Positions 11,374-22,608 are shown, counted from the first letter of the stretch. The stretch: DNA of 64,000 nt from Sphaerolaimus hirsutus (GCA_964036195.1 OZ038460.1:1739504-1803503); one strand, 5' to 3'. A program made the numbers and translations. The notes: generated by a model from the sequence alone, not told the origin.

Positions 11374-11706
11374 CCGTATTTGCTTGAATAATTCCCCCCC
11401 TTGAATAATTCCCCCCTCGAATAATCCCCCCCTGTAAGACGAGTGAGGAAATAATAATTCCCCCCCCCCTCGAATAATCCCCCCTTTAAAGATTTGATTA
11501 ATTTGTTATACCTAATTTTAACAAAAATGGCACGTTATTGTGTTTATGAAGCATATTTCGTGAAATGAGTTGATGGAAACATGCTTGAATATTTTGACGA
11601 AATAATAATTCCCCCCCTTGAATAATTCCCCCCCTCGAATAGTTCCCCCCTCAAAAATGTCTGACGAAATAATAATCCCCCAGGGGGATTATTCAAGCAA
11701 ATACGG
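11374..11706. mobile_element. TA-target MITE, TTGCTTGAATAA subfamily, copy B only
   Basis: CCGTATTTGCTTGAATAATTCC ... GGATTATTCAAGCAAATACGG, flanked by TA; empty site TTATAAGTATTTGTG in block A at about 30335. Confidence 0.83.
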
Positions 11707-11872
11707 TATTTGTGTTTAGTAATGCAATGATGTGGCGGTTTTTTCTGACCATTTCAGCGCGAGACATCAAAAGAGCCATACTGCTTTTACGTCACTGTGT
11801 CTATTTGTGTTAATATTAAGCTGGAACTGTTGTAAATATCATCGCTGCACGCGGTCGTTTGGCGGTAATATA

Positions 11873-12313
11873 CCGTATTTGCTGGAATAAATCCCCCCTC
11901 TTGAATAATCTCCTGTGAAATCAGTGAGGAAAAATCCCCCCCCCCCCAATCAGGCGTATGATAAATTTGTTGTGCCCAATTTGAACAAAAACGACATGTT
12001 ATCGTGTTAATGGGCCCCCACACGCTAGTTGACATCGACACCAAATGTCAACTGGTGCCAATCCCGATTCAAAGCTAGCTGACGAGTGGACGAACGACGT
12101 TCAAACGCAATCTTTGAATTGGGAACGGAACCAGTTGACATTTAGTGTCGATGTCAACTAGCGTGTGGGGGCCCAATGAGGCATATTTCGTGCAATAAGT
12201 TGATAGAAACATGCTTGAAATTTTTGACGCAATAAAAATCCCCCCTCCCTTGAAAAGACTGGTGAAAAAACAATATACCTAATTGCCCGGGGGAGTGTTT
12301 CGAGCAAATGCGG
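11873..12313. mobile_element. TA-target MITE, shared site (copy B)
   Basis: CCGTATTTGCTGGAATAAATC ... TTTCGAGCAAATGCGG; also in block A (30755-31026). Copy B carries the nested element 12012-12174. Confidence 0.65.
12012..12174. mobile_element. MITE, GGGCCCACACAC family, copy B only
   Basis: 163 bp, flanked by AAT on both sides. Block A at about 30893 has the empty site GTGTTAATTAGGCAT. A 3-bp A/T target would fit PIF/Harbinger-type elements. It is nested inside the TA-target MITE at 11873-12313. Confidence 0.78.
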
Positions 12314-12392
12314 TGAAAAATGGCAGTTTTCAAATGCAATTTACTCTCCCCCACCAATAAGGGCTCGTTTAAGTTTATAATAATTTGTAAGT

Positions 12393-13846
12393 AAACGCCT
12401 TCCCGGACAAGTTCACCACCCATTTTTTTATTTCACTTCGAATGCAATATCTCCGTCCATGGGGGTGTTATAAGGCTGAAACTTTGTATATATAAAGTTG
12501 TAAGACCCCCTTACTCCCCAACAATGGAGCGAGGTGCGGCGACTCACTACAGGGTTGGTCGCCCTATATGCAACAATTTTTTTGTGGCGTTTTTGGTGTC
12601 CCAAGCAAGTTCACCACCCACTTGATTAGCTACACTTTGAAGGCTATATCTCCAGTTGTGAGGGCGGTAGAAAGCTGAAATTTGCGGGATGTCTTGCCAA
12701 CAACCCCACCACAATACACCAGTGGGGCGGCTGCCGACGACCCACTAAAGCATGGGTCACTGCATATAAAGTTGATAATTTTTTTAAGAACAGCCCAAGT
12801 GTCCCAAACAAGTTTGCCACCCAACTGCATTATAAAAAAATGTTGTGACAACATACCTGATATAAAATTGAATAAGATTTTAACCCTAGTTCTGCTCATT
12901 AAAATTTTTTCAGTGGGGCACCCACACTGTCCCATAAACAGCAGACTGAAAATTTCACTTTAAACCAATTTTTTGTATCACACTTAAAAAGTTGGTTTAC
13001 AACGTTCACTAGGGGAGGGTCTTAGGTTAAAAGTTATGTAAACAACATAACCTCTAAAATGCTTCCATAAGGAAATTTATTTGGGGTGAATGAAAAAGTG
13101 AAAATTTTGTCAAATTTTGTTCCTGAAATGACATCATTTTGACATCAATGAATTCACCCCAAGTAAATTGCCTTATGGAGGCATTTTAGAGGTTATTTTG
13201 TTTACATAACTTTGAACCTTAGACCATTCTCTAGTGAACTTTGTAAACCAACTTTGTAAGTGTGAAACAAAAAAATGGTTTAAAGTGAAATTTTCATTCT
13301 ACCATTTATGGGACAGGGTGGGTGCCCTACTGAAAAAAATTTTTGTGGCTGAAATAGTGTTCCAACCCGATCCAGTTTTTTATTAGGTATGTTGTTGCAA
13401 CATTTTTTTAATGCAGTAGGGTGATTAACTTGTTTTGGGACACTTGGGCTGTTTTTAGAAAATGGTCAACTTTATATGCAGTGACCCATGCTTGTGTGGG
13501 TCGTTGGCAGCCGCCCCACTGGTGTATCGTGAGGGGGGTTGTTGGTAAGACATTCCCCAAATTTCAGCTTTATACCGCCATCACAGCTGGATATATGGCT
13601 CTCGGAGTGTAGCCAATCAAGTAGGTGGTGAACTTGTTTGGGACACCAAAAACGCCGAAAAAATTGTTGCATATAGGGTGACCCACCCTGTAGTGAGTCA
13701 CCGCACCTCCCCCATTGTTAGGGAGTAGAGGCGTCTTACAACTTTATATATACAAAGTTTCAGCTTTATAACACCATCATGGACGGAGATATTGCATTCG
13801 AAGTGAAATCAAAAAATGGGTGGTGAACTTGTCCGGGAAGGTGTTT
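12393..13846. mobile_element. Giant palindromic element, copy B only
   Basis: Two arms of about 700 bp, inverted (AAACGCCTTCCCGGACAAG ... CTTGTCCGGGAAGGTGTTT). Inner landmarks such as GTGGGGCGGCTGCCGACGAC mirror GTCGTTGGCAGCCGCCCCAC. Block A is uninterrupted at about 31110. Confidence 0.8.
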
Positions 13847-14428
13847 ATTAAAATTTTCTACGGCGTTTAAAACCGATTCATTTTGAATTCACATGAGCAC
13901 ATTCAATAAATCAAAAAGACATCTATAGAAGACTAATTTGCAACACATTTTCCTAGCGTAATCGAACTCAAAGTAATGTAAAGAAAAAATGTGTGTGAAG
14001 TGAATGACGGGAATGAAATGATTATGTGAATGTGAAATGTGGATAGATGTACACAAGCACAATGTAATGAGCGAAGAAATTAATACTCGTAACACAATTC
14101 ACTGAATAACTCAAGAATGCAGTATTTAAGCCGCTTATAAAATACACAAAAACAATTATGCACTGATCAACACACTTTTAATATAAAAGAATGATTCAAA
14201 AGAGCCATGGCGCATGGCTCCAGTAATTTTTTTGAGACACAACTCTCAATAAAGTTATAGTCAAAAGCGCGACAAAAAAATTAACTGGCACAGCTGCCAA
14301 AATCACATTTGGATGGCGGCTCGCCAAAAAAGTCACAACTGTGCCTACACAAAATAGTTTCCTACCAAAATTTAAAAAAATTGGAAAACTCATATATCAG
14401 CTTTGTATGCACTTCAGTTAACCGGAAC

Positions 14429-14847
14429 CAGGGGTCTCCTAGGGGGGGGGGGCTGGGGGGGGGGCTGCCCCCCCCAAATCGCTCAGCTATATATCTATCT
14501 GGAGTGGTTTTTGAGAAATTTTGCCCCAATTTATGCCAAAAATCACCAATTTTAGCACCTTTTTATAGTTTTTCACCTTCAAAATCGTGCTCTCCGGCTA
14601 TATGCATGGTTATATGCCTGTTTTTAGCCATCTTAAACCTACTTTTGGCCACTTTTAACCGATTACTAGCGATTTTTTCCCCTTTCGGCCTTCTATGCAC
14701 TGAAAAACCCTACATATTTTGCCCCCGCGAGCCACCCCCCCCCAAGCCCCCCCCCCCCCAGAAAATTTTTTCAGCTATCTATCCCTCCGGAGGAGCGATT
14801 TGCTATCTATCCAGCCCCCGCGAGGGCCAAAATCTTGGAGACCCCTG
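14429..14847. mobile_element. hAT-like element, ends CAGGGGTCTCC, copy B only
   Basis: 419 bp, flanks ACCGGAAC/ACTGGAAC (8 bp, one mismatch). Empty site AACTGGAAGAAG in block A at about 31674. Confidence 0.85.
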
Positions 14848-15353
14848 ACTGGAACGAGTCATTCTATTGTTCAACAACAGAAGTTGACAGACACCTGATT
14901 TTGGTAAACTCAAATCCGTTCAAAGCTGATTTATGTGTCCTCCAATTTTTGGGAAATTTCGGTAGAAAACTAGCGTGTGTGTAGGGGATAAAAAACGAAG
15001 TTGCACAAAATTCATCATGAGATCATGATAGACCCTTAAAAAAAATAACATACTACACAAACACATTGACAGTGGGGCTAAAAAACCCCCCAAGTTTTCA
15101 CCTATCTCAAGTGATTTTTCTCAGAGAAATAAAAACATAAAATTGCTCAGCTGAATTTGAAGAAAAAAATTTGAATGCAGTGAATGGCAATGGTTGATGA
15201 CCATCGTCTAGGTTCAAACTTGATACAACCAAAAATCTGAATATTTTTTTTTGTTGGAAGAAATACACAAATTATCTTAAAAAAAATTTAAAAGTTTTCT
15301 AAACTTGTACCAAGCTTGAACCTAGACACCAAAAAAAACAACCCAAAAATATA

Positions 15354-16227
15354 TCACAGCGCAGTGGGCACACTAGCGCGCCGATCCAACGACGACACCG
15401 ACGACAAAGTCACAGCCGCGTCGCTCAGCGGCGAGGCGGCGCCAGCCGACTGCGGCGGCTCCACTGGCAACACAACAGCCGCGGTGTTGACGCGCAGCGG
15501 CGACGGCAACCCCCTGGCCCTGTGCTCGCCGCCGATGGACACCATGACGGGCAGGGCGAACGCGTGCTGCACCACGTTCAAGTGCCGCAGCAGCACGGCC
15601 ACGTCGTCGGTGCTGAAGCTGGACGTGCTCTCGCCGCCGCCGCCCGCCGTCTGGCCCGACAATCGCGTCAGCAGCTGGCCAGACACGCGGCGCATGCGCG
15701 CGCGCAGCGTGTCGCCCGCGTCCACGGTCCTGGCGGCCGCCTCCTTGGCCAGGCGGCGGGCGAGCGCCTTCAAGTGCCGCTCGGTGAGCAGCGCGAGCAG
15801 CGGCGACACGACGCAGTGCAGCAGCAGGAACGGCTCGCCGCACCGGCCGAGCATGCGCCAGTGCGGCAGCAGCGCCGACAGGGGCCACGCGGGCGCCACC
15901 AAGAGCGCGCAGGCGACCGCCTTGAGCAGCACGTACACGACGGCCTTGAGCAGCTTGCGGCGCATGCACCGGCGCTGCTTGTCCGACAGCACGCGGTTGC
16001 CCAGCGCCAGCGCGTCGTTGAGCAGCCGCCGCTGCTGCCTGTACACGATGCCGAACACCAGGCCGCACAGGGTCACCGACACCAGCACCGGCGCCGTCAC
16101 CAACGCCATCATGCACGCCAGCAAGCGCAAGCTCAGCTCGCTCGGCTCAGAGTCCCACAGCAGGGTGATGAGTAGGTCGGTGGCGGCTAGACACGATGAT
16201 AGTAAGCCGATGCTGGCGGCGAGTAGC
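15354..16227 (-). CDS. Orphan rhodopsin-like 7TM receptor, exon 2, copy B
   Basis: Second copy of the receptor's terminal exon, 874 nt, intact. I noted two residue changes from copy A (Ser for Cys in LLAASIG; Asn for His in LRVNTAAV). Such low divergence with both copies open argues for alleles or a very recent duplication. Confidence 0.73.
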
Positions 16228-16294
16228 CTGCGACACAAATGCACGTCACTGAGAATTCACTGTGACAAAAAGGAAAGTGTCACAAAGTGACAAA

Positions 16295-16500
16295 GGGCCC
16301 ACACACACTAGTCGACATCGTTGGATGTCAACTAATTGCCTAACACAAAAAAATTAAAGCAGCGCGCTTAACGGAAAAAATGAAAATTATGTCACTATAT
16401 AAAATTAACTATGCTCTAGATCACATAAGAATGTTGAAATTACATATTTAACCAAATTTAGTTGATACAAATTTTGATGTCAACTAGTGTGTGAAGGGCC
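16295..16500. mobile_element. MITE, GGGCCCACACAC family, in the receptor intron (copy B)
   Basis: GGGCCCACACACACTAGTCGACATC ... GATGTCAACTAGTGTGTGAAGGGCC. Occupies about 70% of the only intron of the 7TM receptor gene; AAAGTGAC occurs just outside both ends. Confidence 0.7.
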
Positions 16501-16520
16501 AAAGTGACACCGAAACACAC

Positions 16521-16912
16521 CTATACGTTCTGGCCTTGGCGTGGCGCGCGTGCGCGAACGGCATCGACAAATAGAAGTACATGTCGGCGCTGAGCACCAG
16601 AAACGCGTGCACCGACGTCAGGTGCGCCGCCAGCCAAACTGCACGAAAAACGGGCTGCCGCAACGTAACGTCATCCAGTCCAGCCAATGCACACGCGGCA
16701 GAAACGAAGGCGCCAGCCGCCATGGTGCCTTCAGCCAGCGCCATAGCCAACAGAATGGGTATGTTCCTTTGAGCGCCGCGGCCGCCCGCAGCGCCAGGTT
16801 TGCTCTGGCGCAGGTAGGCGCCGAGCGCCAGGTGCGCCAGGCACAGCGCCGCCAAGGTGCCGTTCAGCGCCACCCCCAGCGTGCCGGCGCAGAGTAGAGC
16901 CGCTTGCAGCAT
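16521..16912 (-). CDS. Orphan rhodopsin-like 7TM receptor, exon 1, copy B
   Basis: Second copy of the receptor's first exon, 392 nt; the predicted protein is identical to copy A through residue 130. ATG at 16912; donor AG|GTGTGT. Confidence 0.73.
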
Positions 16913-17496
16913 GGTTCGGATTAGATGGTTGAGATTGCAATTTGGGCGAGGTTAGATTGGAGCCTGGGTAGTAATGTTGATGCTTTGATAAGATTGAGAC
17001 TATGGCGCCGCGCGGGATAGTGGACCGCCGAAATTTGGGAAACTCATTTTGAAACCAGTTTTGAACATATTTGAGTTCACCAGAATGGGGAGTCTGTCAA
17101 CTGCTGTTTACAACGATCAACAACTAGTCATTCTGGTAAAGTGGAATCTGTTCAAAACAGATTTAGAGTTACCAAATTTCGATGGCGTACTAGTTGACCA
17201 TAGCTCGCGATGGTTGGCATCATAAAAATGAATTATCAAATGCAAAACTGTAGGCGTCAGACCGCATGCGGGTAGAAAATGGAAACATAAATAAATCATT
17301 GCGATTTGCGTGACAGTCAACTGAGTGATAAATGAATCAAACATGATAAACTAATTAGTCACGCATTTGCATCCGAGATCAAAGTTCCACCAAAATTGAC
17401 AGTGATTAATGGGCCCACATACTCCAGATGCGCATACACTCCACATATTTAATGTCGGGAAAGTTTTTGACGTTACCGGGCCGGCTAGCATTGGAG

Positions 17497-17822
17497 GGGC
17501 CAATTCCGCAAGTGGAGACGTGAGAAGTCAAATGGCAAATGCGAAGTGTATTGAGAAGTAAAATGGCAAATGCGAAGTATATTGAGAAGTAAAATGGCAA
17601 ATGCGAAGTGTATTGAGAAGTAAAATGGCAAATGCGAAGTGTATTGAGAAGTAAAATGGCAAATGCGAAGTGTATTGAGAAGTAAAATGGCAAATGCCAT
17701 ATGTATTGAGGAGAAATTACCTTTCATTTTTTTACTTCGCTTTTGCCATGTTACTTGCCATTTTATTTCACTTTTGCCATTTTAGTTATCACTCGTCAAT
17801 TTGCGGAACGGGCACCAGGAGA
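17497..17822. repeat. CCAATTCCGCAAGTGGAG fold-back element with AAGTAAAATGGCAAATGCG units (copy B)
   Basis: About seven 31-bp units (GAAGTAAAATGGCAAATGCG-AAGTGTATTGA) bounded by GCCAATTCCGCAA and TTGCGGAACGGGCACC. Counterpart at 37470-37792. Confidence 0.75.
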
Positions 17823-17920
17823 ATCAGTGGGGTTCAGCCGGGGTATATAAACTAGAATTTATTCAATCCTAAAATTTTACCCTGAAGTTGATTGCGTAAA
17901 AGTGGATCCAAAATTAACTA

Positions 17921-18351
17921 CCGTATTTCCTCGAAATACTCCCCTTGAATTAACCCCCCCCCCCCGGAATACTCCCCTTGAATTAACCCCCCCCCTCGAA
18001 ATACCCCCAGGTGTTTTCGAGCTGAGGAAAAAAAAACCCCCTCTGGAATAAGGTACATCATGTATGCAAGGAACATGAGGTATTTATTGCGACCATTTTG
18101 CATCGCAGTTATATGCACACTAGTTTGTGTAGCGATGTAAGTTTACGTTCCTGTTATGTCCTTATATATTTTATTTGGTCACGTTTATTACCGGTTTGGG
18201 GTATGTAAAAGCGTATTCTTTATTATGACTTTTCCGAAAATTTCTGTCGAAATAATAACCCCCCCCTCGAATAAGCCCCCCCTCGAAATACCCCCTCAAA
18301 ATTTCCACTCTGAAAAAATAAAGCCCCTGGGGGTATTTCGAGGAAATACGG
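17921..18351. mobile_element. TA-target MITE, CCGTATTTCCTCGAAATA subfamily (copy B)
   Basis: Ends CCGTATTTCCTCGAAATAC/GTATTTCGAGGAAATACGG, flanked by TA. Counterpart in block A at 37886-38303, so the insertion predates the split of the copies. Confidence 0.75.
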
Positions 18352-18560
18352 TAATCTATTTCTCAATAGTGTCCAAAACTGAACATGCGCGGACCATTCC
18401 AGAGTTTTAGATATTTCGATGAAATTTCAATTTAGAATCAGTTGGAAACATAAACTTGGAGACATAATCATCCACATTTATGCGATCAATTTCGCGGCAA
18501 ACTTTTATTTTTGAATTTTACGTGGAGCCGAAATTTCAGCTTCTATACCGCAACTGAAAC

Positions 18561-19052
18561 CAGGGGTCTCCAGGATTTTGGCCCTCGCGGGGGCTGGATA
18601 GATAGCAAATCGCTCCTCCGGAGGGATAGATAGCTGGAAAAATTTTCTGGGGGGGGGGGCTGGGGGGGCTTGGGGGGGGGGGCTGGCGGGGGCACAATAT
18701 ATAGGCTTTTTCAAGGTTAAGAAGGCAGAAAGGGGAAAAAAATCGCTAATAATCAGTTAGAAGTAGCCAAAAGTAGGTATAAACTGGTTAAAAATAGATA
18801 TATAACCATGTATATAGCCGGAAAGCACGATTTTGAAGGTGAAAAACTATAAAAAGGTGCGAACATTAGTGATTTTGAGCGAAAATTGTGGCAAAATTTC
18901 TCAAAAACCACTCCAGATAGATAGCTGAGCGATTTGGGGGGGGGGGTCTTTTGGGGTAGTAGCCAAAAATTTTGCCTCGGGATAGATAGATAGCTGGCCG
19001 ATTTGGGCCCGATGGGGATAGATACCCCAGCCCCCCCCCTAGGAGACCCCTG
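18561..19052. mobile_element. hAT-like element, ends CAGGGGTCTCC, copy B only
   Basis: 492 bp, perfect duplication ACTGAAAC. Empty site GCAACTGAAACCACAATGGG in block A at about 38494. Opposite orientation to 14429-14847. Confidence 0.9.
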
Positions 19053-19578
19053 ACTGAAACCCACAATGGGAGACATCCGGAAACGGAAAAAAACTTTCCC
19101 CTAAAAACAAAAAGCCAATACACGGGTGCGTAATGGGCAGACAAAATAAAATAGGCGGACATTCTCAACCATTGTGCAAATTTCGCGTGGCCACATAAAA
19201 TATCTATTTTCAGACAAGGGCCGACATGAATAGCTGGGCTCTCGTACGACGGCCATGCAATTTAAATTAACTTGAAGCGTGACTCTATTGACACAGCGTT
19301 TGCACCGCACACACTAGTTGAATGCCAATGTCTAGGGCCCATTCCGCATCAAAGCCTATTCCGCATGTAGACCCATTATAGACACATTATGCCTGCAGGG
19401 GTAAGAAAGGGGGTGGGTAACACCTAGGGATGGAAAAAGCGCTTTTTTTAACGGCCCCGCTTTTTTTTTAAAAGCGCTTTTTTCGCTTTTTTTCAAAAAA
19501 TGTTGAGACGTTCCCCAAAAACACATTGGCTGAATATTCTATACTACACTAACATATCACCACTTAATATCACATGAT

Positions 19579-19778
19579 NNNNNNNNNNNNNNNNNNNNNN
19601 NNNNNNNNNNNNNNNNNNNNNNNNNNNNNNNNNNNNNNNNNNNNNNNNNNNNNNNNNNNNNNNNNNNNNNNNNNNNNNNNNNNNNNNNNNNNNNNNNNNN
19701 NNNNNNNNNNNNNNNNNNNNNNNNNNNNNNNNNNNNNNNNNNNNNNNNNNNNNNNNNNNNNNNNNNNNNNNNNNNNNN
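19579..19778. other. Assembly gap (200 N)
   Basis: Exactly 200 N, a typical fixed-size placeholder. It sits between the end of block B and exon 19/block A, and interrupts an element that begins TAGGGATGG at about 19424. Confidence 0.98.
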
Positions 19779-19813
19779 GTTGCCTGTGAAAAAATGTAAA
19801 ACGTATGTAAAAT

Positions 19814-20735
19814 CAAGGACGTACGCAGGGGGGGGGCGGGGGGGGCGGCCGCCCCCCCCCCGTTCCCGGGCCGGCCATAAAAATTTGCCATGAATGGCAC
19901 TTTTGTAAAGCGATTTTGTAGGCAGGGACGTATCCAGGATTTTTGAGTGGGGGGGCTGTTTGTTTACGGAGCCTCGCGAACGGGGGGGGGCTCAACCCCC
20001 CCCCCTAAAATTTTGTCTACAGTGTGACGGAATGGCGCCATGGCGCTGGCGCCATTCGTAGGCGCCACGCCATGGCGCCCATTGGCGTTGGCGCTGGCGC
20101 CAAGAGCCGCTGTATATGTATGTAAATATACATATAAACACAGCGGCAGGCACACAGACGTGGCATTTTCAGCGATATGCGCGTGCAGAGGGCGATCCGC
20201 TGAAAACACCTCATATGTTAATTAAGATTGCGCGCTTGCGCGCAAAAAATTTTATGGGTACCTTTTAAATTCCACCCCAAAATCGCATTTTCAGAGAGTT
20301 TTCTGGTCTCACCCCGGGAAGGGGGGGGGGCTGCAGCCCCCCCCGCCCCCCCCCTGGATACGTCCTTGTTTGTAGGTACTTTGAAAATTTTTGCGCGAAA
20401 GCGCGCAAACCCCACCCCGTTGTTTAATGTATACCTAATTTCAGGAGTATAAGGAGTATTTCAAACAGCATTATAAAAGTGCCCAACGTGGTCATAGTAA
20501 CTATATATAGGTCTTAATAGATACCTACATATAGTATATAGTATGTATATAGTATACGTTGGCGCCAGCGCCAACGCCAATACTGCCATGGCGCTGGCGC
20601 CTACAAATGGCGCCAGTGCCATGGCTCCATTCCTTTACTGTAGGGCCAAATTTTAGGGGGGGGCGCCGCCCCCCCCGTTCGCCGGGCTCCGTATACAATC
20701 CGCCCCCCCGCTCAAAAATCCTGCGTACGTCCCTG
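19814..20735. mobile_element. hAT-like element, ends CAAGGACGTACGCAGG, host of a nested copy
   Basis: 922 bp, perfect 8-bp duplication TGTAAAAT. Sub-terminal GGGGCGGGGG/CCCCCC blocks and GGCGCCATGGCGCTGGCGCC repeats. About 108 bp from myosin exon 19. Confidence 0.85.
19923..20368. mobile_element. hAT-like element, ends CAGGGACGTATCCAGG, nested
   Basis: 446 bp, perfect duplication TTTGTAGG, sitting inside 19814-20735, a member of a related subfamily. Confidence 0.87.
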
Positions 20736-20843
20736 TGTAAAATGTAAAAATGTGAGAAAACAACATGTGGTATACAACAAAGAAACAGTTCGTTCCGTAT
20801 CCTATTTATTAAGTGTGAAGTGAAATAAAAAGTGAACAGAAAC

Positions 20844-21000
20844 CTTGACATGATTTCTAAACGTGGCGACATCATCGCGCAGGTTGTCAATGTGCTCGCG
20901 TAACTCGAGTCGATTAGTTTCATCCAATTCAGAGTCGACCTGGGCGCCGAGCTGTTGCAGCTGAGCTAGTTGGTGCCAGGTGCGGCACATGGCGTAGATC
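20844..21000 (-). CDS. MYO6: Myosin VI exon 19 (proximal tail)
   Basis: Encodes (R)IYAMCRTWHQLAQLQQLGAQ, then a charged helical stretch (ELDETNRLELREHIDNLRDD) ending FRNHVK, residues 878-930. Position, phase (AG|G) and helical character fit the three-helix lever-arm extension just after the IQ motif. Acceptor CCCTCGTACAG, donor AAG|GTTTCT. Only one copy is in the window, at the outer edge of block A. Confidence 0.82.
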
Positions 21001-21358
21001 CTGTACGAGGGGGGTGGCAAAATTTACAGTACCGTAACTTTGTACCGGAATTTCGCCGTACCATCGACTACCCTAACCGTAACCAGGGTAGGGCATATTT
21101 TTTTTGGGGGATAGGGTTTGGAAAGATGTCATGTTTGTCATATTTAAAATCGATATTTTCAAAATTTAAATATTGATATCGAAAAGTGTTAGATATGTTA
21201 TGTGATATATCAATTTTGGTAACGATGAAAGTGAATCATGCTGCAGAAAAATTCGAAATGGCTTATGTAACAATGAAAGAGAAACCCACAGCAACAGTAG
21301 GTTTCAAAATAGCACCAAAGTAATTACTGCTTTTAGATAACACTATATTTACCATAAT

Positions 21359-21521
21359 GGCCCCACACACGCTAGTTGACATCGACACCAAATGTCAACT
21401 GGTTCCGTTCCTAATTCAAAGATTGCGTTTGAACCTCGTTCGTCCACTCGTCAGCAAGCTTTGAATCGGGATTGGCACCAGTTGACATTTGGTGTCGATG
21501 TCAACTAGCGCGTGTGGGCCC
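21359..21521. mobile_element. MITE, GGGCCCACACAC family (copy A)
   Basis: Same insertion as 735-897. Confidence 0.75.
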
Positions 21522-21634
21522 ATTTTGGTGTTAAGACATCTTTCAAAAAAATTATTTTATTATGCCATTTTTACTGGATAATGCATATGGTAAACACAAC
21601 TAATATCGAGTAGCAAGATTTAACGTTTCCCGCA

Positions 21635-22301
21635 TAGGGTTGGCCGATGTTTTTTTTTTTTTTAAACGTTTTTTTTTTTTTTTAAACATGACGTCCGAAA
21701 TGTTTTTTTTTTAAAAAAACATCAGCCAAAATTTTTAGTACTAAGCACTAGGTATTTTGCAAAATTTTTGCGCGCAAGCGCGCAATTTCACACACAAATT
21801 GACATTGGTGGTTGTTTTCATTGGTTTTGTTGCATTTTTAGTATCAAAACATCCATTTCTATGTGCTACCATGGGTGAATAAGCTGACATATGTTGCTGT
21901 AATATATATATTGAGGTAATGTGCTTCCATGTACCTCCACAGTGTGTAACTTCACTCCCAAAGTAACAACCTCCTTCTATAACCTTGTTTGATAACCATT
22001 CCGTGCCAAACTTTACCTGAAGTCACGAACATTCGACTATAAGGCGATATACGAACGATATGTCGACGAAAAATGGATATTTTTGACACAAATCACCACT
22101 TATAATGCTATCCCATGGCTCCACAGCCATTATATGGTCATATTTAACATCACAGAGTATTGCCAGTGTCTGATATACCTATATATGTTGACACTAGGTC
22201 ATATCTGGGAGCTTTAAAAAAAAAACGTTTTTTTTTTTAAAAAACGTTGTTTTTTTTAAAAAAAACATCGAGTTAAAAAAAACGTTTTTTTTCCAACCCT
22301 A
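21635..22301. mobile_element. hAT-like MITE, ends TAGGGTTGG, copy A only
   Basis: 667 bp with perfect 8-bp duplication TTCCCGCA. Block B has the empty site TTACCGCA at about 1007. The terminal regions are T/A homopolymer hairpins (TTTTTTTTAAACGTTTTTTT). The core carries a conserved about 500-bp sequence with no coding potential that recurs in the other copies. Confidence 0.9.
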
Positions 22302-22343
22302 TTCCCGCACCAATTTCACGCGCAAAACTAACAGAAAACCCAC

Positions 22344-22573
22344 CGATGCCTATGTCTACACCTCTCCAAGAACCCCTCACAGCTGTCTGAACCACGATCA
22401 AGTGCGCACAGCGCCACTTAATTTTCTCGCGCAACTTTATAACCATCCAAGTGCCATATTGAGCCTTGCGCCATCTACTACGAAGGAGCCATTGATGCAC
22501 GGCGGCGAGAAGAAAGGAAACGTTTGAGGGGTCCGAACGGACTAGTTTGTCGAATTCGGCGAATTTGCCCCGT
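22344..22573 (-). pseudogene. MYO6: Myosin VI exon 18, copy A (neck), frameshifted
   Basis: Encodes (R)RGKFAEFDKLVRSDPSNVSF and WLLRSRWRKAQYGTWMVIKL: the reverse-gear insert and the IQ/calmodulin-binding neck unique to class VI. It is 230 nt against 231 in copy B. A run of four C at 22373-22376 replaces five C in copy B, so the frame breaks after TAVRG and the last 11 or so codons are lost, disrupting the join to exon 19. This could be a true allele defect or a homopolymer sequencing error. The acceptor run is 10 C (16 in copy B). Confidence 0.85.
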
Positions 22574-22608
22574 CTGAGGGGGGGGGGTTGATTATGTAAA
22601 GCAATGTA

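Larger units (their letters stand above)
1..19330. repeat. Duplicated block, copy B
   Basis: Matches about 21070-38765 base for base apart from scattered substitutions and transposon indels. It holds myosin exons 10-18 and the receptor gene in the same order. It is open at the window start. At its other end the match stops at about 19330 (ACACACTAGTT), about 250 bp before the N gap. Confidence 0.93.

Noticed and set aside
15316-16290. Plus-strand and alternate-frame ORFs of 217-343 codons over the receptor gene (also at 32043-33114)
   Set aside because: Shadow frames caused by the GC-rich third positions of the minus-strand receptor exons; rich in Arg/His/Ala and without hydrophobic segments or splice logic.
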